The position numbers were made by a program, and so were the translations under genes. Under the pieces are notes generated by a model. It had not been told where the DNA came from. It saw only the letters and a list, made by a program, of their open reading frames with translations, and made no database searches. Shown here one piece after another: positions 51,073 through 60,667 of a stretch of 64,000 nt of DNA. Every line of letters starts with the position of its first letter. The stretch's first letter is position 1. Origin of the DNA: Agmasoma carcini (nom. nud.) (lineage: Eukaryota > Microsporidia > Thelohaniidae); NCBI GenBank assembly GCA_029232285.1, contig JAOXFI010000007.1:80447-144446 (forward strand). The letters run 5' to 3'.

Positions 51073-52541
51073 CAGTACTACAAAAAATACAAAAAGTTTG
51101 TTTAAAGACTGGAAATGTTTATTAAATAAAAGATTAGTTATAATTATATAAACACATCTACAATATTTTAACCATATTCTTTTATATAAACTCTTTTGAT
51201 AATTTTGATATTTTTTAATAAAAAATCAGACACTTAAAAACATATAAAAACTTCACACATAATAAAACTGTAAATAAAAACACAAAATTACTTTTATGTG
51301 TAATGATGTTCCTGAAATTGACAAAGGTCGAATTTTTCAGCCATTTTCAATTTGGGTTTCAGTACTTGAAAATTGTGTAAAAGTGATTAAAAGAGATATA
51401 CCGGTTAGATTACATTAGAAAACACAATAATGATATTAAAAAAAGATGTAGTAAAAATAAATTTATCATATTATACGAAATTAATTTAAAAATGATCTAT
51501 AAAACCCATACGATACATGCCAAAATATAAAAAAATAATTGAAGATAAATTATATGTGACTGTCTGTTATGAAAGAGTGCATTTTCTCAAAAAATACATT
51601 TAGATATGTTTATTCTTTTCTAAACAAATTTATCATATTTGCAAAAAAATTACGAACACAAAATTACAAACAGTGTCTATTTGAAGACAAATATTACTTT
51701 AATGGTGTTGCTTATTCCGTTGAAAACCTAGTTAGCATTTATAATGACTCTAAGAGGTAAAATGTATAGGTTAAAGAAGGAAATCAACGCCCATGAATAA
51801 AATTGTTAAATTTAGCAAAAATTTTGTTTGGGTTGTATGAGTAGAAATATTGTTGGGAAATTGGTGTTTTAAATAGAATCTTAATTGCTTGATATTATAC
51901 TCAAATGTTGAGCAATAATTTAATTGAGAGCGCACGAAAATGCTAATTAAAGAATTAAATTCAACAAGACAATGATCCAAGGAATAAAATAAGATGGCTT
52001 CAGAGTTTTTGAATATATGAAAATTGGGGTGTTAGAATGATCTTCACATAACCTAGATTTTAATCCTATAGAAATCTATGAGCTTATTTAAATTAAAAAA
52101 AGATATTTTTTAAAACTAAGCGCAATTAATATCAAGATTAGTAAAATGTGGTATGATTTTGGTATTTCATATTGTATAACACCAGTAGATTATATGAGTG
52201 ACAAAATTAAAGACGTATTAATATCAAGTAATGGTTATACATCATATTATATAAAAGTGTTTGTTTTTCATTTAAAAATATCAAAAAGTTTATATAAATG
52301 CGCAAAATACAAATATTATTGTGATACATTTGATGATACCCTTTGATGTATTTATAAGACACACGAGTATCAGATAGACCATAAAAAAATGGAATAGGTC
52401 TTAGACAATGAGGAAAGAGAAAATATCAAATTTTTTTTACAAAATCGATTTATTTACAACATTAAAATATAGATACATTAAGTGTGAGCCAAACAATTAT
52501 AATTATATGATTAGACTCTAATTATTTTTTAGAGTAGTGTA
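51073..52541 (+). mobile_element. second Tc1-type element, heavily decayed
   Basis: The left end at 51073 reads CAGTACTACAAAAAATAC, followed by sequence related to the long inverted repeat of the element at 49194-50611, including an internal CAGACACTT motif near 51228. Transposase pieces on the plus strand: DKGRIFQPFSIWVSV (51320-51365), VSIYNDSKR (51730), a QQDNDPRNKIRWLQSF region (51965-52010), a broken P-x-F-x-P-I-E block near 52060, and NIKISKMWYDFG...DYMSDKIKDVLI (52130-52225). The right end is probably near 52541 (AGAGTAGTGTA). Target TA is plausible on both sides. Same subfamily as its neighbour but in the opposite orientation. Confidence 0.7.
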
Positions 52542-52559
52542 TCTTAAAATTTTTATCAA

Positions 52560-53271
52560 ACCTTCAATCGAATTTAACTAGCGTTTTCTTTTAATATTTT
52601 GCTTGTACAGATTTGGATCATTCGGATCAACAAAATTAAGTGAATGATTAATCGAATTGCTAGAAAAATTATAATGGTATACTTAAATATCTCTAACCAT
52701 AAGTTAATATACTAGAACCCGAGAATTTTTGGTGTTTTTAAAGGTATAGTTGTTTCTCTTAAGCTTCAATACACAAATAATTACCTTTTTTATGACAAAA
52801 AACACCTATTACTTACCCTCTTTTTAATTAGCATACATATGTGTTTCATCGATTTTCACTTTAATATCTGGACTAAATTTAAGTGCTTGTTAATACCTTG
52901 CCCTATAACAAAGAAAACCTCAAAATGTTATTAGTCAAAAATATTTGTCATTTACTATATTACGTTTAAAAATATAGTATTTAACAAAAGTACAACGCAT
53001 CTGTATATTTTATCTACCTAAGTCGATGTCTTTGGATAAAATTTACTATAAATTATAATTTTAAAAATGCAAAACACTATCTTCTGTTGACAGAATCCTT
53101 TTTATATTTTTTTAAATAAGAAACTTTTGCTAGATTTCATCAAAATTATCAAAAGGGTTTACATAAAATATGCGATTAAAAAGTACAATTGGTATACACA
53201 TAAGATTTAACATTTTTTATTTTATATTTCTAATGTTAAAACAAATTTTTAGGGTTTCTAAGAGTACTGTA
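52560..53271. repeat. solo Tc1 inverted-repeat end and transposon scraps
   Basis: Bases 53140-53271 match the right inverted repeat of the 49194-50611 element (ATCAAAATTATCAAAAGGGT at the inner side, AAGAGTACTGTA at the tip). No complementary left end was found, so it is a solo end or a truncated copy. Minus-strand codons near 52850-52890 (KIDETHMYANKK) faintly recall an ISXO2 catalytic block; I give this little weight. Confidence 0.45.
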
Positions 53272-53869
53272 AATGTTTCTAGTTTAAATAAAATGAGATG
53301 CAAAGTAAATAAACTATGTGTTACTTAGTATTTAAATATATATAATATTACTGCGAATCAACTATCTGAGCACTGCTGCTTGAAGTTACCGAAGAATAAT
53401 ATCTTATGTGAGTACCTCTTTGGATATTTTAAATTTTTGAAAAGTTTACCCATCAACATTATGAACAATACAAACCAGAAGCACATTCTAATTAACCCTT
53501 TTCTATAAATATATTTACATTCTGCGTCTACTTGGATAAAACATAGTTGCAACTCACAACAATATATAATATAAGTTGATTAAAGGATGGTTTGTGATAA
53601 AATATAATAATTTTCTATGTCTGAGTGATAAGTTGGGAGGAACATCTAATACCTGACTATTTTCTCATATTAAAATTTCATATAATATATCAATAATTTA
53701 ACATTAAAGATATTGTATTTTAACCTAAACCATTGTTGTGACTAAGACTTAATTGCACATTCATTAACTGTTGTATTTAATTAGTTATTCTTTAATTTTG
53801 TATCTTTGAATTCTTGTATTTTATCGACCTTTTCTGCGTTTTTTTCTAATTTATTTTTATATGATATAG

Positions 53870-54600
53870 ATCATCTGATACAATTATTGGGCGAGATTAG
53901 TGTTTTGAAAAGGCATCATCAATGTTATGATAACTTTTAAATCTGTTGCATTTTTAAATGTACACGAAAAATTGATTAAAGAATGTAGGTGAATAAATAT
54001 AATATGCCTCTTCTACAAAAAACATTTTTAGTTAGAAAGAGCAATTTCTTTGTGATTTGAATTTTACTTTGAGTAATGCACTGAAAATTATTGTTAAATA
54101 ATATAACAACATCTGAAGCCGTCTAAGTTATTAATAATTTGGCCATGAATTCTTTTGAATTTAAACATAAAGTATTGGAAAGTTGAAATATTATATGCCA
54201 AGTTGATAAAACAGAAAAAATATAAAAATATTGATATTTGTTTTTTGGTATTGCTGATATTTCATCGAAGCCTTCAAAAGTATATATGAAGTATTGCATG
54301 ATAGAAGATTTCTACTTCTTTGCCAATTAAACACAAAATATGTCGCCGGTTTTCAATGATCTATTTTATGAATAGAGATTTTATTCTGGGATTTTCTTTG
54401 ATTTTGGCTAGGATCATGGAACAGTTAATCAGATTTTAATTTTGCTAATTCTAAGACTTTAGTTCATACTCAAAATATTGAATCTTATTATGGCAAAGTT
54501 AAGGCACAAATTAAAGAGATTAAAAATTCGCAATCTACTAGAATAGAAGTTTTCTCTGGGAATGATTCTAAAAGATAACGTTTTATTAGGCGATTTCAAC
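53870..54600 (+). pseudogene. Merlin (ISXO2-like) transposase remnant
   Basis: Readable blocks in order on the plus strand: EQFLCDLNFTLSNALKIIVK (54045-54105), the segment before the catalytic core; FFGIADISSKPSKVYMK (54240-54290), matching W-x-F-G-I-x-D-T-S-x-x-P-x-x-G-Y-M; and LVHTQNIESYYGKVKAQIKE (54460-54520), matching G-V-H-T-Q-N-I-E-S-Y-W-x-x-x-K. Frames shift and stops intervene. The last block is the best-preserved Merlin match in the window. Confidence 0.72.
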
Positions 54601-55317
54601 AAATATGTCATATTATAAAAATCAGTTTAATTTAATAAAAATAGTGCACAAAGAAACGAATAATCTATTTATAAGAGGAAAAAATTTAATTAAAAAATTG
54701 AGTTTTATTATGCTAATATATCAATTATTATATTTTGAGATAATATTTTTCTTTTTTCAAAATAACGTTATCAATTTTGAGATAATATTTCAAATATACA
54801 CGGGAAAATGATAATACTGACACCTACTCTTATGATTTTTACTCTGTGTTTGAAACGATATTCATCAACCTGACAAACAACACCGTTCCTCCCAAATTCA
54901 TCGGATGCGCATCAAAATAATCATTACACCTTAAATTGTACTATTTATTAAATATAATTGTCAATTTCTTAGATAATCTAGTCAAATTGACAAGTTTGAT
55001 ATCTGTTGTATCATTTAACCAAAAAATATTTATTTTATAATAATAACTAATAATTTATCAGAGTTATCAAAAACTGTTTTTATGAATTAAAAAAATTTAA
55101 AATTGAACAAGGTTTATTAGAACAACCAAAAGCTTTCTTATCTAGGTTTCTTGTATGATTTGATGTTATACACGGGACACGGCAGGTGAGGCATAAATAA
55201 TTATTCTTTAATACATCAAAATTTTGTAAAAATAAATCAATTCATCATTGTTATTAACAATGGCCCAATATTTGTTAAAAAAGATTTTGAAAAATAGGAG
55301 AAGAATTTTGCCATTGA
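54601..55317. other. gene-free stretch
   Basis: AT-rich with a 68-codon open frame at 54605-54811 that lacks signals and recognisable content. No feature supported. Confidence 0.35.
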
Positions 55318-55329
55318 TCTAATTTTTAA

Positions 55330-55919
55330 GCTTTCTGATGAGTCCAGACCTCAACGTGGTGCAGAGTGGTAACCTTAGAAACAACAGCTAATTAGACCAT
55401 AACAAGTCAGGGCCTGCCAGGGGCTAAAGCATGGTTGTGGAGGATACGGATAACCTTGTTCACTATCAGAGTCTGGTTTGCAGTCGATAGACAGACACAT
55501 CTTCCCCGTTGGCAAGGAAGTGCTACTTCTTAAAGATATAAGCTGGTTGGTGTGTGTAATAGCACTAAGCCCAACTACAACCAATTTCTATAATTTAGTG
55601 TCTTTAAAGTCTTACTATCACCATCTAAGATAGCATGACAATTAAGTTTTTCTACTGTCTTTTACCACAGCACGAATAGTGTATGGTCGTTAATATCTGT
55701 TTTCGTCCTTTCTATATTTTATTATTTTGTTTAATCTAGGAGTTTTTACATGCTGGTTCGGCTTTTCCCCTATGGTAAGTTTATTGATAATTAAGATTCT
55801 TTGTAGAAAACGTGAATATTAGCGGAAAGGTTTCCAATCAATACTACTTTGTGCTGTTTGTGTTTTTCTTACTTTTGCCTAAGCAAGCATATTGGACAAA
55901 TAAATCTTTATTTATTATT
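55330..55919 (+). mobile_element. SINE-like element, full-length copy B
   Basis: About 590 bp, closest to copy A. It begins GCTTTCTGATGAGTCCAGAC, includes an A-box-like TGGTGCAGAGTGG (55358-55370), the blocks GGCCTGCCAGGGGCTAAAGC and GTCGATAGACAGACAC, a GCTGGTTCGGCTTTTCCCC block near 55753, and ends in an ATTTATTATTAT tail. Flanks ATCTAATTTTTAA (55317-55329) and ATCCAATTTTTAA (about 55919-55931) form an imperfect 13-bp target duplication. No coding capacity on either strand beyond short frames. Confidence 0.8.
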
Positions 55920-55931
55920 ATCCAATTTTTA

Positions 55932-56502
55932 AAATAAAATATTTAAATAGAATATCACTAGAATTAACTAAATTACACAAATCAAAGTCATTTCATCCCT
56001 CCAACCACCATTATAAATAAAATATTAAATTTCTTATATTAATAATTTTTACATAGTGACGAATTTTTAAAAAATTTATATTTTCAAATGTCTATTTATA
56101 TTTCTTGTTATGGATTCATAAATAGGAATAAATCAGATTATTTATAATTAGAACGTGTTTGTACTTATTTAAACCATAAATTTCTTCATCTGTCAATTTT
56201 ATTAAAATGATATGACATTTGAGAGTATGTGATCAAGAACCAATAAAATATGGTAATATTTCCTTTATAATGGGTTTATTAACATATTTAATAATTATTA
56301 TTAATTCTTATATTTCATTTGATAATTTCTGGTTTATTAAATAAAAAACAATTTTAGTAACCAAGTTTGATTGGTGTATAACTGCACATCTTTTAAGCTT
56401 ATTTGTTGAAATTGATATTTTAATAAATATATAACAATAAAATTATGTTATTACCCTCAAACCAATTATTTAAAGATATAAAGAAAAATATATTTTTACC
56501 CC
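55932..56502. other. intergenic upstream of trehalase 2
   Basis: AT-rich spacer. TATATTTTTACCCC directly precedes the trehalase 2 ATG, a CCC-type start signal. No gene seen. Confidence 0.4.
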
Positions 56503-58431
56503 ATGGAAGTGAATAATTTAATGTTTGACTTTTTCCTAAAGTTATATTTTTATTTGAATATGCTCTGCATTCATGCTGATAGACCATTAGACACTTCAAC
56601 TTATCATTCTGGGAATATTAATCAAATCTTAGAAAATTTAGATGAACTTGATGCAATAACTAGATTAAGCCAGAACAGTAACATCACATCACCTTTAATA
56701 GTCGATGATACTGAGAATTGGTATAACACCAAGTATCATGAGGCAGGCATTCCTCTAGTATTGATAGCATTGATTCAATATTCAAATACTCAAGATGATA
56801 TTAAAAATGCTGTTGATAGGTCGTTAAAAGAAGATGTTAATCTTATAAATGCTCAAAATGAGTTCAAAAAATTGAAAAATTTATACAAATGGAATGGTTT
56901 GTATGATATAAAGGAAAAAATTACAAAGCAAGATTCTAAATTGAGTGACGATGTAATTAGTTTTGTTAAAAAATATTTTGACAATCCTGAAAACTTAGAA
57001 GTGATTAAAACAAATGATCTTGATAGAGACAATGCAATATTTGATCGGTTCAAGGATATGAGTTGCTACGAAATGCTTAAAAAATTATATGAAACATGGG
57101 ATTTATTGTATGTAAAACCATCAGAAAAGAAAATATCATCAATTCTAGAGCATGATTTAAAGCCTTTTATAGTTCCAGGTGGTAGATTTAGAGAGTTTTA
57201 TTATTGGGATTCATATTGGATCATATTAGGACTTCTAGAAAGTGGACTTAACATCACTGCAAAAAACATTATTGAGAATTTCACACAAATAATTAGAAAC
57301 CATGGATTTATACCAAATGGTAACAGAGTTTATTACTCTGGTCGTTCACAACCTCCATACTTCACTCAGATGATTTACAAGTATTATGAGTATACGAAGG
57401 ATAATTGGGTTTTGGATGAACCACTTAACATGGCAATAAAGGAGCATGATTGGTTTATGAAAAATAAATCAATTGGTGTGACAAAGGATGGAATAACCTA
57501 CCATCTAAATAGATACTACGTCATATCTGATGATCCTCGTCCTGAATCACTCATGCCGGACCTTCAAATAGCCTTAGATAATCCAGGAATTGATAAAAGA
57601 CATTTATTTTCAAGTATTAGAACTATAGCTGAATCTGGATGGGATTTCTCATCTAGATGGTATGAAAATGATTCAAACGCATCGAGCAATATTTTAAATT
57701 TAATACCAGTCGACCTTAATGCTATAATGTTCAAAAATGAAAATTTGATTAGTAAAATGTTAAAAAACAAAGGAAATAAAGAAAAGGCAGAAAAATTTAG
57801 TAATTATGCTAAAAAGCGTGAGGAGGCGGTGAACGAACTTATGTGGGATTCAGAATCACTTGAATGGGTGGATTATGATATTAAAAAAGAGCGACAAAAT
57901 AAGAAAAGATTTTATTTTAGTAATCTTACACCAATGTTTTATGGTATGAAAATACCGGACAACATTTCTTATCTAAAGGTATTGGATAGACATAAAGAAT
58001 TTTTGTTTGGACATGAAGGAGGGGTACCTGTGAGTGAGAAAGGTGATAAAATCTTACATCAATGGGATTATCCAAGTGTATGGCCACCCCTTCAAGAGAT
58101 TATGATATCTTATTTGTGGGAAATGGGTGAAAGCGATTTAGCTTTTCACAGTTCAAAATCATTCTTCAATAATGTGAAAAGTAATTATAATCAATATAAT
58201 GCTTTTTTAGAAAGATACATTATTAAAGAAAAGGAGCAAGCTGAACTAGCTGGTGAATACACCATTCAAATAGGATTTGGTTGGACGAATGGTGTTGTAA
58301 TCAAACTATTGATGGTGTATGGTGATAAACTGTATCTTGATTTTAATCATGAAGATTCGTACAAAAATATACAACAATATTTTATAAAAAAGGTTAAAGA
58401 AATTGATAATCAGCTCGTAATTAAAAATTAA
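56503..58431 (+). CDS. alpha,alpha-trehalase 2, secreted (GH37)
   Basis: A 642-residue GH37 trehalase. A signal-peptide-like start (FFLKLYFYLNMLCIHA, about residues 10-25) implies secretion. Then comes a unique stretch of about 55 residues not present in trehalase 1. The second N-terminal part is alignable but strongly diverged (for example AGIPLVLIALIQYSN versus SSIPLDLIGLIQYAD). From residue about 215 onward it is essentially identical to trehalase 1, including signature 1 (PGGRFREFYYWDSYW), GWDFSSRW and signature 2 (QWDYPSVWPP). The last 27 residues diverge again. The ATG lies in TTACCCCATGG. The two genes are in the same orientation, 8.5 kb apart, separated by transposon debris. Confidence 0.95.
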   Translation: MEVNNLMFDFFLKLYFYLNMLCIHADRPLDTSTYHSGNINQILENLDELDAITRLSQNSNITSPLIVDDTENWYNTKYHEAGIPLVLIALIQYSNTQDDIKNAVDRSLKEDVNLINAQNEFKKLKNLYKWNGLYDIKEKITKQDSKLSDDVISFVKKYFDNPENLEVIKTNDLDRDNAIFDRFKDMSCYEMLKKLYETWDLLYVKPSEKKISSILEHDLKPFIVPGGRFREFYYWDSYWIILGLLESGLNITAKNIIENFTQIIRNHGFIPNGNRVYYSGRSQPPYFTQMIYKYYEYTKDNWVLDEPLNMAIKEHDWFMKNKSIGVTKDGITYHLNRYYVISDDPRPESLMPDLQIALDNPGIDKRHLFSSIRTIAESGWDFSSRWYENDSNASSNILNLIPVDLNAIMFKNENLISKMLKNKGNKEKAEKFSNYAKKREEAVNELMWDSESLEWVDYDIKKERQNKKRFYFSNLTPMFYGMKIPDNISYLKVLDRHKEFLFGHEGGVPVSEKGDKILHQWDYPSVWPPLQEIMISYLWEMGESDLAFHSSKSFFNNVKSNYNQYNAFLERYIIKEKEQAELAGEYTIQIGFGWTNGVVIKLLMVYGDKLYLDFNHEDSYKNIQQYFIKKVKEIDNQLVIKN

Positions 58432-58483
58432 TTTAATAATATTTTTTGTTATTTTTATATTTCAAATAAGGTGAATCATTAGA

Positions 58484-58501
58484 CCAACTAACTAACTAAC
58501 T

Positions 58502-58542
<41 letters not shown>

Positions 58543-58559
58543 TAACTAACTAACTAACT

Positions 58560-58590
<31 letters not shown>
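58484..58590 (+). repeat. AACT tetranucleotide microsatellite
   Basis: A run of (AACT)n with occasional TTAACT interruptions, starting about 50 bp after the trehalase 2 stop codon. Confidence 0.95.
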
Positions 58591-58974
58591 TTATTATTGT
58601 TAAGTCTTTTAGTAATAATTTTAATCCTGTCAAAAATAATTAGATTAATTAGAAACAAATAGATGTTGTCATATATAAATTGATGGATGGTCAAATATAC
58701 ATTGAATAGTGCAGATACGACATATTAGAAATTAATATTGATAATCTTTGTTAGTTTTTAGTCAAAATAAATCACTTCATAATCTTAAAGATATAAGACA
58801 AAGGGTGTGAGTATAGCACCTAACTTAGCTATTAATCCTATGAAGATGTTTAAAAAATTAAATATTGAAAAGTTTTAAGATAATTATTGATATAATAAAA
58901 ATCAATCAAACAAATATTTTTACATAATATAAAACTATTTAATTTTAGAAAAGCTTATTAATATTTATTTAGAG
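58591..58974. other. intergenic, no gene seen
   Basis: AT-rich; no supportable feature. Confidence 0.4.
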
Positions 58975-59370
58975 TTAAGACTTTAACGTAGTGTAGAGTG
59001 ATAACATTGGAAAAAAACAGTTAATTAATGGTACTAGCAGGTACATAGACATTAGAATTAGTTTATTCACTCTATAAACTGGTTTTCGATCGATAGATAA
59101 GACACTTATGGTACTAGCAGGTATATAGACATTAGAATTAGTTTATTCACTCTATAAACTGGTATTTCATTCGATAGACAGACACCTTTTCTTCAATAAC
59201 AGGGAACTTCCACTACGGTATCATAGAGATATAAATGGTTTAATGAAGTAATAGCACCAATACCAGTTACACATAGTATGGTGTCTTTAAAGTCTTATTG
59301 TTACTATCTAAGATAGTATGACAATCAAGTTTAACCACTGCTTCTTACCAAAGCACGAATATTTTTGATT
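58975..59370 (+). repeat. SINE-like element, diverged copy D with internal 80-bp duplication
   Basis: It shares GTAGAGTGATAACATTGGAA, GATAGACAGACACC, GGTGTCTTTAAAGTCTTA and CTAAGATAGTATGACAATCA with copies A and B. A segment starting ATGGTACTAGCAGG at 59028 is repeated at 59108, an exact 80-bp tandem duplication with few differences. The 3' half of the element is missing. Confidence 0.7.
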
Positions 59371-59716
59371 ATTATTTTTTGACTATTTTTTTATTTAATA
59401 TTTCAACTTTTCTATATTAAACAATACTTAATAATTGTAGAAAACCTGATTATAAACAAAAAGAATTACAAACGATTATTTTATGTTAATACTTTTGTAA
59501 AATTTACTCAATTGATATAAAATTATAATCTTTCAACAATTCTTTTTATCTAAATTCAAAGACAATCCTTAAGTTATAAATTAAGAAATTTGAATTATTT
59601 TTTGAAAATTTAATTCCATTAAATTAATAATAAATTTCAAGAAATAAAAATTTGGAAGTCTTAAATATATTTTGATTTGTTGTTTTTTTAAATAGCACCA
59701 CCGAGTATATTAACCT
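59371..59716. other. intergenic, no gene seen
   Basis: AT-rich; no supportable feature. Confidence 0.4.
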
Positions 59717-60362
59717 TGACATATCTGGCAATATCTGACTATCTGACTATCTGACTATCTGACTATCTGACTATCTGACTATCTGACTATCTGACTATCT
59801 GACTATCTGAATATCTGACTATCTGACTATCTGACTATCTGACTATCTGGCAATATCTGACCATGAATAACCATCTGACTATCTGACTATCTGACCATGT
59901 CTGACCATCTGACCATCTGACAATCTGACCATCTGACCATCTGACCATCTGACCATCTGACCATGACTGACTATGACTGACCATCTGATCATTCCTGACC
60001 ATGACTGATCATGACCATGTCTGACGATGACTGACTATCTGACTATCTGACCATAATCTGACTATATCTGACCATAATCTGACAATATCTGACTATCTGA
60101 CTATCTGACCATCTGATCATTCCTGACCATGACTGATCATGACTATTCCTGACTATGATTGACTACGATTAACCATGACTGACACCATAACTGACCATAT
60201 GATCTTTCCTGATACCATGTCTGACTATGCCTGACCATGCCTGACTATGACCTTGACCAACCATGTCTGACCTGACCACGATTGACGATGACTGACACCA
60301 TGTCTAACGATGTCTGAAGATGACTGACACCATGACTGACCTTGACCGATCATGTCTGACAC
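59717..60362 (+). repeat. large CTGAC-core tandem array
   Basis: About 650 bp of 8-10 bp units built on CTGAC: first regular CTGACTAT, then CTGACCAT, then increasingly irregular CTGACCATGA and CTGACACCATG forms. Regularity decays from left to right, as expected if one end is the active or youngest part. It lies about 0.3 kb upstream of the 763-residue membrane protein gene. Confidence 0.95.
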
Positions 60363-60667
60363 TATAATTAACAATATAATCGTCTAAAATCTTTTCATAA
60401 TTTCTTATTTAGTTCAAGTGTTATTATATATTTATGTTCTTTTAAGATTTTCATCTTTTACTAACATTTATAAATATTTTTAAATTATAAAATATTATCA
60501 ATTTAATTAATATTATTTTATAAATATATCAAAATTTTAAGACACTTTTTAATTATCTTTAATTAGTAAATTTTAAGCTATTTTATAAAAAAATTCTTTA
60601 TAAAATTAATTAATCAAAATATCTAAGATGATTATTAATTTAAATAAAAAAATTATTTTAATTACCC
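60363..60667. promoter_or_regulatory. upstream region of the 763-residue protein gene
   Basis: AT-rich. ATTTTAATTACCC directly precedes the ATG (60656-60667), a CCC-type start signal. Confidence 0.45.

Noticed and set aside
55335..55384. CTGATGAG...GAAAC in SINE-like copy B resembles the hammerhead ribozyme core
   Set aside because: Copy C has GCGAAGAG in place of CTGATGAG and copy A differs too. The bases flanking GAAAC do not pair with those after GATGA to form stem II, and no UH cleavage site with stem I is evident.
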